Assembly: GCA_905221615.1 (NCBI GenBank)
Contig: CAJNDT010002835.1
Span: 685,426-749,425, forward strand
Direction: 5' to 3'
DNA length: 64,000 bases
DNA from: Symbiodinium sp. CCMP2592
Taxonomy: Eukaryota; Sar; Dinophyceae; Suessiales; Symbiodiniaceae
Under the pieces are notes generated by a model. The model saw only the letters and a program-made list of their open reading frames with translations. It was not told the origin of the DNA and searched no databases. The position numbers and the translations under genes were made by a program. Positions 1 to 9,679 of this stretch are shown in pieces (the stretch's first letter is position 1; every line of letters begins with the position of its first letter).

Positions 1-3000
1 GGTGACGGCTACGGCGAAGAAGCATACCAGGCCACAGCGTCTGGGGGAGATGATGCGGATGAATGGATTGATGATGAGGATCTAGCATTGCAACTCAACG
101 CCTATACGGCAGTGGCATATGAAGCTGAGATTGACGATTTGGATGATTCCTATGCCGAGTCAGTTCAGCTTGCGTACGCGGCACAGACCGCCTTTGCCCA
201 GGCGAAAGGAAAAGGAAAGGGGAAGAACAAGGGCAAGTCCCCCGGAAAATCCGGAGGGAAGGTCGTGCGTAGCAATTTGACCATTGCTGACCGTAAGGCC
301 AAGTTAGCAGAGCTTAAGGCAAAGAGTAGGTGCCTGAAGTGCGGTGTGATCGGCCATTGGGCCGGAGATGCTGCCTGCAAGTTTAGCGGTAAGGGCAATG
401 GCTCCAAGGGCACCGCAACCCCAGCACAGTCTGGGGGAACTGCCAATGCAGCCGCAAAGTCGGCGGCGCCGAAGCCTCAGGCGTATTTCGCCGCAGTGGA
501 GGAGGATGACACAGAGTGTGTCCATCTGTCGAATGCGAGCGCTGGTAGGCTCGAGGGTTACCCAGCCAACCTTGAGCTGACTCCCTCAAAGACCAATACC
601 GGCAAAGGCCGCGGCAATGAAACCCTCTTCTCACCACAGCTTCGGCGCACAGCCGCCGCTAGGATCATGCGTGACAGCCCGCCTGAGGGTTCCGATCGCG
701 TTTTCTCCTTTGGTCAGCATAAGGGTCTGACTTATGAGCGTGTCTTGTATACGTATCCTGGGTATGTTCTTTGGGGACGCACGCAGAAGTGCCCATCCAT
801 AAATTTGGCCGACTTCTTGGATTGGGTCACGGAGTACTTTGATGTGCGTGATGATAACCCCATTAGCATTACGAGAAGGGATATCCCTCTCAGCCAGGAA
901 CCCCCGCCTGAACCCTTCCAGCCCGAGGTTCGCCTCGCCGCGTCAGCTGCTTCGTCCAGCGAAGGCCCCCGGAAATGCCGGGGAGGTTGCAAGGAGTTCA
1001 ACAAGTCGGGGAGTAACGCATACATAGACATGCGGACCTGTAAGAAATGCGGCACCGTCACCAAGACGAAGAAAGAGAAGCCTGTCATAGATCAGGCCAC
1101 ATGCCCCCACACCTCCACCGAGAGGTCGGGTAGCAGTAGGAAGACCTCCCGCATTAAGTGCAAGCTTTGTGGGATGCTTCTAGATGAGCAGCCGCAGACC
1201 GAGCGAAAGGCTAGGGATGACGCAGCCACAGTGCTGCGGGAGTCCAACACCCTGGACTTCGATCTTCTGCGCAGCATAGTCGGCAGCACGGGGGATAGCC
1301 TCCCCGTAGAGGTAGTAGTTCCGGCTATTGCCCAGTTTCAAGAGACCATAGAGGGTCACTTCGTAACCGAGCCCGTGATATCCCGCGGTGACCTTCTCGC
1401 ATACCTGCAAGAGGCCTTAGACGATCACTCTGCGCCATCGACCAACAACAGTTGGGAAGTGGCGTCGGCGAGATCGCGCTCCTCGAGGGCCTCCGCGACG
1501 AGGCACGCCTTCGTGGCTTTTACTGAGGGGGTCACAGATATCCATCCGGCTTTGGTTGATTTGCCCGTAGTAAATATCTACGAGGATAAGCACGTATACG
1601 CCGTGTTGGATGAGGGCTGTAACTCGACTGTTCACGGTAGCGATTGGATAGCAAACGCGGCGGGGAAACTTGCGAACTTCGGTTACAGCACGAGGTTTAA
1701 ACCTGAGGGCAATCGTACCTTCAAGGGTCTTAGCGGTGCTACCGAGACCTTGGGTAGCAGGACCATACCTTTCTCTATAATGGGATTGGAGCAGGACTTG
1801 AGAGTTCCGGGCGTCCTTGATTCGCATGAGATTAAGGGTACAGCCCCTCTCCTTTTGTCCCTTTACGCGCAGGCCCAGCTTGGTATAACCAAAGATCTTC
1901 GGTTTGGTGAGTGTGGTGTTAGACTTCCTTCAGAGGATAGCATCATTAGGATCAAGCTGTGTCGGACACATGACTCAGGGCTGTTATGCATAAACATAAC
2001 AGAAGGCTTGACCCAGGTGAAACAACCCCGTCTCATAAAGAGCTTCCAAATTCCCTCGCCGCCAGTTCCTATATTTAGGTCTGCCGCCGCCGCCTTAGCT
2101 CACTCAGAGTCCGTGAGCGGATCACCCCGAGATGCAACAGCGGCAGATGACGCAGTGGCAACAAGTCGCAGTCACAGTGCTGTAGATGCAGGCCATGGTC
2201 ATAGCACTGTAGGCGTAGGCCACGGTCACAGCTTTACAACGACAGCTGAGAATCGCAACAACACCAAGCGACGCATAAGCGTAGCGTTTCCGAACCATTG
2301 CATGGTAGGCACGTCCGTAGGAGACACGGAGCCCACCGCGATGGCCGCAGCAGAGGGGCAGCTGCCTAAGAAGGCGCCCCCAACGGCAAAGGCTGCACCG
2401 AAGGTTCTTGCAGCGCCGGAGCCTGGCCACAGTGCCATGGCGAAGTCACCAGCGGTCGGCCACAGTGCCGCACCGGCAGGAGGCACTTTCTCCGCGCCTG
2501 CGCCTAAGGCGCCGCCTGGAGGTGGACTGCCCAAGAAGGCGCCTCCCACGGAGAAGGCCAAGCCTGGGGATAGCCCAGGAATTCCGCCAGCAGCTCGTGC
2601 CACAGTGCACCCGAAGGAGATTGCAAGAGGGCATCGCGAGCTGGCCGAGTTTGATGCGGTTGTGAAGAAGGACCCGCATGGCAGGAACCTGGTTATAATG
2701 GCAGGTGGAGGACCCCACGGTCCGGAGCTCGACACGCCTCTCCCAGCATCCGTGTATAATCCGGATTTGGCCTTGCAGCCGTATTATGCGGGGGACATAG
2801 CGAACCCGGACATCATTATTGATGTTTTTACCTGGGGCTATGAGCACCATGCCTGGCTGCAACGCGTCAGAGGGAAGTGGACAGCAGCCGAGCTCTTCGC
2901 ACAGCACGAAGAGATGGAAACGCATGCAACCACGACGTATGCGTCTGCCACCAGCTATATGCTGGTGATGTTGGACATGGTGTGGCTAAAGGACGATCGC

Positions 3001-3393
3001 AAAGACGATCTGACGCCTGCAGAAGCCCAGCAGCGCAACGATGAACAGCGCGACCGCACAAAGCATGTTGGGTCAAACCCCGATATAATTCGGGAGCACG
3101 CAGACCATCCCAATTTGATTGCCCACGTCAGGCACATCTTGGCGAACATCCTCGACGCCAAGGATGCTGGGATTCGGTCCATAGCCGTGCATGTTGTTTG
3201 CAAGGCCAACAGACATAGATCTGTTGCGGCGGGTATCCTTACCCATGCGACGCTTTTGGAGCTTGTGCCGGATTGCTCCGTCAGCCTCACTCACATGAGT
3301 GCAACGAACAGTTGGCCGTTCATGGGCAGCAAAGCGTGCAAAGGGCAGTGCCCCAAGTGTTTGCACCGCGCCTGGCATAGCCCAGGAGGTTGA
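1..3393 (+). CDS. Retroelement ORF1: gag zinc knuckle, zinc ribbons, aspartic protease-like and RapZ-C-like domains
   Basis: Frame 1 is open from the first base, so the start is upstream. A CCHC knuckle lies at 331-378 (CxxCx4Hx6C, with the GHW...GD pattern). Next comes a segment with HKG, TYE and YVLW motifs (about 709-840), then pairs of CxxC motifs (about 979-1185) that could be zinc ribbons. A retropepsin-like region has DEG at 1609-1617 where D[S/T]G is expected, followed by a PLLLSLYAQAQLG-type segment typical of Copia proteases. A low-complexity Ala/Pro/Lys linker with GHS repeats follows (about 2130-2580). The C-terminal part (about 2680-3300) carries CKANRHRSVAAG, matching the GCTGGxHRSV loop of RapZ C-terminal domains. 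It overlaps ORF2 by 95 nt, one frame apart. Gag-protease assignment is firm; the RapZ link rests on one motif plus overall layout. Confidence 0.88.
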   Translation, partial: GDGYGEEAYQATASGGDDADEWIDDEDLALQLNAYTAVAYEAEIDDLDDSYAESVQLAYAAQTAFAQAKGKGKGKNKGKSPGKSGGKVVRSNLTIADRKAKLAELKAKSRCLKCGVIGHWAGDAACKFSGKGNGSKGTATPAQSGGTANAAAKSAAPKPQAYFAAVEEDDTECVHLSNASAGRLEGYPANLELTPSKTNTGKGRGNETLFSPQLRRTAAARIMRDSPPEGSDRVFSFGQHKGLTYERVLYTYPGYVLWGRTQKCPSINLADFLDWVTEYFDVRDDNPISITRRDIPLSQEPPPEPFQPEVRLAASAASSSEGPRKCRGGCKEFNKSGSNAYIDMRTCKKCGTVTKTKKEKPVIDQATCPHTSTERSGSSRKTSRIKCKLCGMLLDEQPQTERKARDDAATVLRESNTLDFDLLRSIVGSTGDSLPVEVVVPAIAQFQETIEGHFVTEPVISRGDLLAYLQEALDDHSAPSTNNSWEVASARSRSSRASATRHAFVAFTEGVTDIHPALVDLPVVNIYEDKHVYAVLDEGCNSTVHGSDWIANAAGKLANFGYSTRFKPEGNRTFKGLSGATETLGSRTIPFSIMGLEQDLRVPGVLDSHEIKGTAPLLLSLYAQAQLGITKDLRFGECGVRLPSEDSIIRIKLCRTHDSGLLCINITEGLTQVKQPRLIKSFQIPSPPVPIFRSAAAALAHSESVSGSPRDATAADDAVATSRSHSAVDAGHGHSTVGVGHGHSFTTTAENRNNTKRRISVAFPNHCMVGTSVGDTEPTAMAAAEGQLPKKAPPTAKAAPKVLAAPEPGHSAMAKSPAVGHSAAPAGGTFSAPAPKAPPGGGLPKKAPPTEKAKPGDSPGIPPAARATVHPKEIARGHRELAEFDAVVKKDPHGRNLVIMAGGGPHGPELDTPLPASVYNPDLALQPYYAGDIANPDIIIDVFTWGYEHHAWLQRVRGKWTAAELFAQHEEMETHATTTYASATSYMLVMLDMVWLKDDRKDDLTPAEAQQRNDEQRDRTKHVGSNPDIIREHADHPNLIAHVRHILANILDAKDAGIRSIAVHVVCKANRHRSVAAGILTHATLLELVPDCSVSLTHMSATNSWPFMGSKACKGQCPKCLHRAWHSPGG

Positions 3394-6300
3394 GGAGCTT
3401 ACGAAGTCCTTCGTCGACGCCGTCCGCATAGACGGACCGGAGGACAATGAGTGCATCCTTGTCGTGGAGCCGCAGTGTGCACGCCCTGATGATCAGCCTA
3501 CATATGCTGAGCGGTTTCATGAACGCCTGCTTGCAGAGGGCCGCATACAGGCACCGGTGACGGGGGTAGGTCCCCTTGATAGGCCTCCCCTGGCAGGCGA
3601 AACCGCGTACCAGGCTGCAACCCGCATGGGGCTGGTCGGCAAGACACATACATCGTATGTGGCCAAGTTCGACCCCAACTCGCTCACTGCGGCGATGAAT
3701 CGCGCACAGGGCACAGCCCCTGGAGGACGCTTGCCTTCGGTTACCTTTAGCTCGGGTCCTAACCCTGCTAGTTCTAGCGTAGGTGCGTCAGCCAAGGGCG
3801 GAGCGGCCCCCATAGTGGGACCGAAGGACACACCGACACCGCCGCCGGCAAAGTCCGGTGGGGCACAGGACCGCGCAGCGACGCCGACAGGGTCGTCGGC
3901 TCGGATTCGCAGGCTCGAGGCCGAGGTCCACGACCTCACCGATGCGAATCGCTGCCAAGAAAGCACTATAAGTGACTTGAGAGAGGCCCTCAGCAATGTG
4001 AAGCGGCAGCGCGATAATGCGTATGATCGGCTGCAGGACATGCGCGAGAGGGCAGAAGACGCGGAACGCCGGGCCGATAGGGCCGAGGTGGAGCTTCAGA
4101 GGCTCACACGCCGCTCCAGATCGCGTCGCAGGCGGAGGGATAGTTCCTCCTCGAGCAGGGGCCATCGCCGTGACCGCACCCGAGAAAGGCGGCGAATGGA
4201 ATCCAGACCTCGGGATAGGTCCGAGGCTCCGACACGCCAACGCACCTCCCGTTGGGGTCGCGTCCGCGCCGACCCAGGCGACGACCGTGCGGATCGGGAC
4301 ACAGCTCCCGAGCGCGAGCGCATTCGTGCAGGCCGGGACACAGCTCCCGAGCGTGAGCGCACGAATCCTCGCCCCTCTGCACGGCCGGAGGTGGAGTATG
4401 AGCCCGACAAAGGCAAGGGCAAAGGCAAGGCTGCACCCCACAGTGTGTACGACGAGGTCGAGTACGACGACGGCACAGGTGCAGGTGACTGGGATCCACC
4501 GGGACCCAGGAGCAGCCTTGGAGGCAGCAGGCGCCCGCCTGAACCGCCGGAGCCACCGCGCTTCCGAGGCAGTGCTGGTTACCATAGGTTCCCAGAGCGC
4601 GAAAATCCGCACCGCCCCATGACAGCAAACGAGTCATGGTGGTACTTCCACGGCGATAGGCCGTCGGCCGAGTGGACTGACGCGGAATGGGCAGAATTCC
4701 GTCGTCAGTTCCCGAAGCCCCCAGGGCAAGGCAAGCTCGTCGAAATCGACGAGAGGATCCTGGCCATCGACGTTGGTGCCATTGGACTCAGCCCCGACAC
4801 AGGTTTCGGGTGGAACAGGCGCATCGTGTTCCAGGACTTTCCTGATGGTGTGCTGACCGCCCTATACGAGGTGATGTGCGAGAAGCAGGCGCCAGCGTGC
4901 TGGATCGGTCCATACGCACCGAGGCGGTTCTGGGCTGGTGATACAAATCACCATGAGCTAAGCGAACGGCACAACATAAAGTGCACAGTGGTTACCCGCC
5001 AAACTGGCCGTGCGTACAAGCCCACGGGGCGGCTTCGGGACATAGATCCCATTGGTTATCTTTTCTCACACCCAGATCCGGCCGACGGGTCCAGCTGGAC
5101 ATACGAAGGCACCTGCCACCCACCGGGGTCGGATACGCATCGTGTGCCCGCCGAAACTGGCGGAGCGGATCAGCCCTGTCCAGTACAGGAGCCGACCTAC
5201 GAAGGGGCCTATGTGGCACTTTGGGTCTTCCCTTTGGCGTTTGACTCAAGCACGGTGCCGCATCAGATCGAGGACACAGATGCCTTGAGTGCAGTGTATA
5301 TCCCGGGCACAGACCCGCGGGCGTCGCGCATTGCCACCTCTGCCAGCCCGGGCACAGTCCCGGAGGGTGACGTTTCACCCATGGAGGAGGACGGAGCAGA
5401 GCGCGATGCAGCATACATGGCCGTCTGCAGTGGGGAGTGGGTAGGACAAGCCAGCCAGATTTCTTTTCCAAGCCCTGATCCTCCCGAAGACCTGCCCCAC
5501 AGTAGCAGCGCAGCCTCTGGGCCCTCAGCCGCTAGCCTAAAGAAGCTTAGCAAGGCCCAGTCCAAGTACCTCACCTCAAGCCTTACCGAAATGGTAGCGG
5601 GGGACGAAGTCTTAAAGGCAATCGTGTACAACGCTGCCATGCGAGAAGCTGATCACCTGATTAGATTGCATGAACCCTCGGCACAGGTCCTCGCGAGCGT
5701 GATCAACGAGAGGCAGAACGGGCCACCGGGCCTCGTGGTTGCCAGGTTTGAGACTTCCACAGAGGAGTTGTGTTTGGAGCTTGAGTGTGTAGCCGATACC
5801 CTCAACATTCCGATCATATTGGTTACCCCGAACGGCTATCCAATGCTTGAGGACACTGTTACCTTGAGGGGAGACATGCATATCTCAGGCATAGGCCCAG
5901 AGATTGGAAAGGCTTTGGACCTCTTCCAAGCATGGTCAGAGTCTTACGGGTATATACCCCGTAGCTATGTTGATACGGATAGTACTGACTTTTGGAACCT
6001 TTGTCGTACCATTTCTGAGGAGTACTATATCAACGCATTTAGCCGAACTTGCTTTGTCGGCGACGCCCAGGACACAGATCCTGAGGACATCAGCGAAGCA
6101 GAGCTGGTGCCCGACGCTGAGATGCCTCAGCGAGGTGTCCCTGATGGGATGGACGATGCCGGTGGCGCACTGACGCCCGAGGAGAGAGAACGCCTCATTT
6201 TGGAACAATTCCCGTTTCCCGGAACTCCGAACACAGAGGCAGAGCGCCGAGCGGCGTGGAGATCGTTACCGCAACGAGTCCGGGTAGCTATAAGGCGCCT

Positions 6301-9300
6301 GCACCGATCGTTTGGCCATCTGCCAAACGCAGTCCTGATACAGGTTCTGAAGCAGGCCCGGGCGAGCAAAGATTTCATCGCCGCTGCCGGACTTTACAAG
6401 TGTAAGGTCTGCCTGGACACAGCTCCAGTGCCCAGGCACCATCCTGTCGCAGGTGATAGCGTGTTTCCAAAGGAATTCAACCATACGATAGGAATGGATG
6501 CGCTAGAGGTCAAGGACTTCTTCGGAAATCGCTATACTGCTGTCAATATAGTTGACATGGGAACCAGTTTCCAGCAAGTTGTGCTCGTGAAATCTGGGGG
6601 TGGTAACCCAAGTGCCCGCCAGTGTGTGAAATGCCTGATTGACAGGTGGATCAGCTGGGCTGGACATCCCAAAGTCATAACCACTGACAGAGGGACGCAC
6701 TTCAGGGGAGAATTTTCAGAGTATTTGGCACAGCATGGTATAATCCATAAGAACGCCCCTCTCGAGAGTCCGCAGACTATTGGAAAGGTCGAACGCCATG
6801 GTGGACTTGCTAAGGCCATCATTAGAAAAGTCGCGCAGGAGACTCAGCCCTCGAATATCGAGGAGATGGAGGCGGTCGTTACCGAGAGTGTTACTACTAA
6901 GAACGAGCTTAGTAGGCACCAAGGGTTTAGTCCAGCACAACACGTGTTGGGAAAGCAGCCTCGAACACCGGGTTCCGTGCTAGATGAATCCGAAAGTCTT
7001 GGTACATTGTTCACCAAGTATGATGAGACGAGTGTATACTACATTCGGCACAGAGCACGGCAGGAAGCCAAAAAGGCCTTTGTTCATTTAGAGACTTCTC
7101 GCAAGGTGGCCAAAGCATTACAGCGTAATGCAGCTCCTCTAGACACTGATTATAAGGTTGGTGATTTAGTTATCTACCGTCGGGACAACGTCCCTGGCAG
7201 CCCAGGAGTCGTATGGTCCACGGTTAGCCGCGTCATAGGACGTGAGGCAGAGAATGCGTACTGGGTATTACACGAGAATATCCCTGTACTTGTGAACGCT
7301 AGGAAGATGCGCCCAGCTGATGAAATCGAAGTTGCAGCGCACCGCGTTTTGGCAGGTGAACCAGTGCTTCCGGAAGCCATCGTACATGGGCCGGAACAAA
7401 GGTTCCAGGATGAGCGCGTAGCGGATCCGGTCACAGCACCAGCGACGCCACGTCCAGTGGCTGCAGCTGCCCCGCTTACACCGGCAGTCGCGCACGATGT
7501 GCCTATGCCAGCACCATCGACGCCAGCGATGATGCCCGGCACACCGATGCCAGCGCCACCTACCCCTGCAAGGTTTCGCGCCAAAGATAAGACGGGCGAA
7601 ACCGCCCGGTCGCGATCGCCAGTAGGAGGCCGTGATGACGCACTAGTTGCAGAAGAGCTTGATCAAGTAGAGATCATGGCAAAAGGCCTGATAGATGCTC
7701 AGGGTTTTTCTCCAGATGAGTGTCTGGCCCTCCTTCGCGCTTATGACCGCGACCGACGCGAGGCGTACACGCGCCCGCTCCTAGATGACGGAGATCCCGG
7801 GAGCATAGCCCTCGCGGTGGGAGTATATCGGCACGGTGGTCTTGTTGGTGTCTCTGGACCAACGCGCGAGAGACCGTCGTTCGCCATGTACCTCAACCAC
7901 TACCTCTTGCATCACAGTATGCAAGCCGGTCACCATCTTCCACAGTGGAGTAGCGTTCAGCTTACCAACAGAGGCGCAGAGGCCCATAGAGACCTAGCGA
8001 ACACTCCTGGCTCGTATAACTACACTATAGGTGTGGGCGAGTATCGTGGAGGCGGCCTATGGGTGGAAGAAGCCACGGGTACAACTCCCGTGCGTGTTCA
8101 AAACACGACAATGTATGGCACCGTCCATGATACTAAGAACAAGGTTCTTAAGTTTCGCCCGAAGGACGTGCACATGGTCGCACCGTTTGTAGGAGAAAGA
8201 TACAGTCTCTCCGCATACACGGTGAGTGACCTCGGTAAGTTGTCTAAAGATGACATACAGCTTTGGTCGGATCTAGGCTACCCCATATATAGGGATGCGC
8301 CCAACACCTTTGGCAGGAAAGGCGATGGGATATATACCATGGGTCACTCTGATCTTCCCATCGAGACGTTCCTAGAGCGCATCCACGAGTACGGGATTAA
8401 GGAAATCGTAGATTGCAGAAGCCACCCGTACAGCGTTCGGCATCCACAATACAATTGTGATGAGCTTTCTGCCACATGCTTTGCAAAAGGGGTTGTGTAC
8501 AGTCACGCCCCCGAGTTAGGCAACAGGAATCGGGGCGGGATTGAAGCCAACCTGCAAACAGACCAAGGGCTCTGTACGATCGCTAGAATAATTAGCGAGG
8601 CTCACGATGACTTTCACCGAATACTTCTGTTGTGTTCGGAGGCCAGTTGGCGGCGATGCCATCGGCGAAATATCGCCCAGCACATATGGCTCGAGCATTC
8701 GAAACTTGCGGAGCACATACGTGCTAACGGACTGCCAGAAGCCCATCCGTGTCACTACATTCCTGAGGAAGACGACGGACTGGCAGCAGCATCGCACACA
8801 GCTGCGATTGGCACGACAGTGCCAGCAGTTGAGCCCTCGGATAGTCGAGAGGCGGAATCCAAGGCCTTTGCTCTCACCCCTGATGGGGAAGACGCCTTCG
8901 GCTCTAATGTCGATGTTGGCTACATGGCCTCGCTCCTGGATTACCATAAGGCCCCTGTAGAGGTACAGCTGGGGCTGGATGCTGCCATGAAGACTGAATG
9001 GCAGAAGTACACTGAATTCAACGCAGTGGTCCCTTGCACAGACAAGGAGTTTAAGGAGCTTACAAAGGCTGGCCACGTGTGTATCCCCACCAAATGGGTT
9101 CTTACCGATAAGAATGAACACCTAAAGGGGACAGCAGCATACACTCCCAAGTGGAAAGCACGCTTGGTCGCATGTGGAAACTTCGAGCATATCTCGAATG
9201 AGGAGGATATCAGGGCAGACAGCCCCACGGCCGAGCCGGAAGGTATAGCCCTTCTGTGTTCATGGGCGGTTTCGTTGGCCCTGCGGCTCAAAGCAGCCGA

Positions 9301-9679
9301 TATAACGAACGCATACTTCCAAGGGAAACCCCTTGAGCGCCTCCTCATTCTTCGGGTTCCCAAACACCCTAAAGGTGTGCCCGATGCAGAGATTCAGCGA
9401 GCCGGGTATATGATTGCCCGAGTACCCGTGTACGGCACCACCGACGCGGGCCGGAACCTTTATCTCCGTATAAAGGAGAGTTGCCGAGAATTTGGCTTAA
9501 ATGCCTCGCAAATTCTGTCAGCCCTGTACTATATTACAGGAGAAGGTGGTCGTTTGTGCGCTTGTTTGTGCACCCATGTGGATGATTTCCTGTGGGCTGC
9601 TACCGCCGAAGGCGAGCCGGCTATCCAGAATCTGCTGGATAAGTTTAAGATCGGTCGCATAGAGACTGCACAGCGCTGA
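3299..9679 (+). CDS. Retroelement ORF2: RS-rich coiled coil, integrase, 2OG-Fe(II) oxygenase-like, DUF488-like, truncated RT
   Basis: 2126 codons in frame 2; the ATG at 3299 lies inside ORF1, so real translation probably needs a +1 shift near 3380. Residues about 195-265 form a coiled coil, followed by an Arg/Ser-rich stretch with a duplicated GRDTAPERER. Residues about 480-960 are unrecognised. The integrase has an HHCC finger (H1002, H1007, C1035, C1038) and D1067, D1130, E1165. Residues about 1500-1645 fit a double-stranded beta-helix oxygenase: HxD (1563, 1565), distal H1625, R1634. Residues about 1678-1800 match DUF488: YTMGHS, DCRSHPYS, LLCSE and CHRR. The RT has ADITNAYFQG (D2001) and HVDDF (D2095, D2096), then stops after KFKIGRIE, well before the end of the domain. 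Confidence 0.92.
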   Translation: MQRTVGRSWAAKRAKGSAPSVCTAPGIAQEVEELTKSFVDAVRIDGPEDNECILVVEPQCARPDDQPTYAERFHERLLAEGRIQAPVTGVGPLDRPPLAGETAYQAATRMGLVGKTHTSYVAKFDPNSLTAAMNRAQGTAPGGRLPSVTFSSGPNPASSSVGASAKGGAAPIVGPKDTPTPPPAKSGGAQDRAATPTGSSARIRRLEAEVHDLTDANRCQESTISDLREALSNVKRQRDNAYDRLQDMRERAEDAERRADRAEVELQRLTRRSRSRRRRRDSSSSSRGHRRDRTRERRRMESRPRDRSEAPTRQRTSRWGRVRADPGDDRADRDTAPERERIRAGRDTAPERERTNPRPSARPEVEYEPDKGKGKGKAAPHSVYDEVEYDDGTGAGDWDPPGPRSSLGGSRRPPEPPEPPRFRGSAGYHRFPERENPHRPMTANESWWYFHGDRPSAEWTDAEWAEFRRQFPKPPGQGKLVEIDERILAIDVGAIGLSPDTGFGWNRRIVFQDFPDGVLTALYEVMCEKQAPACWIGPYAPRRFWAGDTNHHELSERHNIKCTVVTRQTGRAYKPTGRLRDIDPIGYLFSHPDPADGSSWTYEGTCHPPGSDTHRVPAETGGADQPCPVQEPTYEGAYVALWVFPLAFDSSTVPHQIEDTDALSAVYIPGTDPRASRIATSASPGTVPEGDVSPMEEDGAERDAAYMAVCSGEWVGQASQISFPSPDPPEDLPHSSSAASGPSAASLKKLSKAQSKYLTSSLTEMVAGDEVLKAIVYNAAMREADHLIRLHEPSAQVLASVINERQNGPPGLVVARFETSTEELCLELECVADTLNIPIILVTPNGYPMLEDTVTLRGDMHISGIGPEIGKALDLFQAWSESYGYIPRSYVDTDSTDFWNLCRTISEEYYINAFSRTCFVGDAQDTDPEDISEAELVPDAEMPQRGVPDGMDDAGGALTPEERERLILEQFPFPGTPNTEAERRAAWRSLPQRVRVAIRRLHRSFGHLPNAVLIQVLKQARASKDFIAAAGLYKCKVCLDTAPVPRHHPVAGDSVFPKEFNHTIGMDALEVKDFFGNRYTAVNIVDMGTSFQQVVLVKSGGGNPSARQCVKCLIDRWISWAGHPKVITTDRGTHFRGEFSEYLAQHGIIHKNAPLESPQTIGKVERHGGLAKAIIRKVAQETQPSNIEEMEAVVTESVTTKNELSRHQGFSPAQHVLGKQPRTPGSVLDESESLGTLFTKYDETSVYYIRHRARQEAKKAFVHLETSRKVAKALQRNAAPLDTDYKVGDLVIYRRDNVPGSPGVVWSTVSRVIGREAENAYWVLHENIPVLVNARKMRPADEIEVAAHRVLAGEPVLPEAIVHGPEQRFQDERVADPVTAPATPRPVAAAAPLTPAVAHDVPMPAPSTPAMMPGTPMPAPPTPARFRAKDKTGETARSRSPVGGRDDALVAEELDQVEIMAKGLIDAQGFSPDECLALLRAYDRDRREAYTRPLLDDGDPGSIALAVGVYRHGGLVGVSGPTRERPSFAMYLNHYLLHHSMQAGHHLPQWSSVQLTNRGAEAHRDLANTPGSYNYTIGVGEYRGGGLWVEEATGTTPVRVQNTTMYGTVHDTKNKVLKFRPKDVHMVAPFVGERYSLSAYTVSDLGKLSKDDIQLWSDLGYPIYRDAPNTFGRKGDGIYTMGHSDLPIETFLERIHEYGIKEIVDCRSHPYSVRHPQYNCDELSATCFAKGVVYSHAPELGNRNRGGIEANLQTDQGLCTIARIISEAHDDFHRILLLCSEASWRRCHRRNIAQHIWLEHSKLAEHIRANGLPEAHPCHYIPEEDDGLAAASHTAAIGTTVPAVEPSDSREAESKAFALTPDGEDAFGSNVDVGYMASLLDYHKAPVEVQLGLDAAMKTEWQKYTEFNAVVPCTDKEFKELTKAGHVCIPTKWVLTDKNEHLKGTAAYTPKWKARLVACGNFEHISNEEDIRADSPTAEPEGIALLCSWAVSLALRLKAADITNAYFQGKPLERLLILRVPKHPKGVPDAEIQRAGYMIARVPVYGTTDAGRNLYLRIKESCREFGLNASQILSALYYITGEGGRLCACLCTHVDDFLWAATAEGEPAIQNLLDKFKIGRIETAQR

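Noticed and set aside
2226-2735. 169-codon ORF on the - strand
   Set aside because: Shadow of the Ala/Pro-rich linker of retroelement ORF1; no independent motif.
3788-4612. 274-codon ORF on the - strand
   Set aside because: Shadow of the Arg-rich part of retroelement ORF2.
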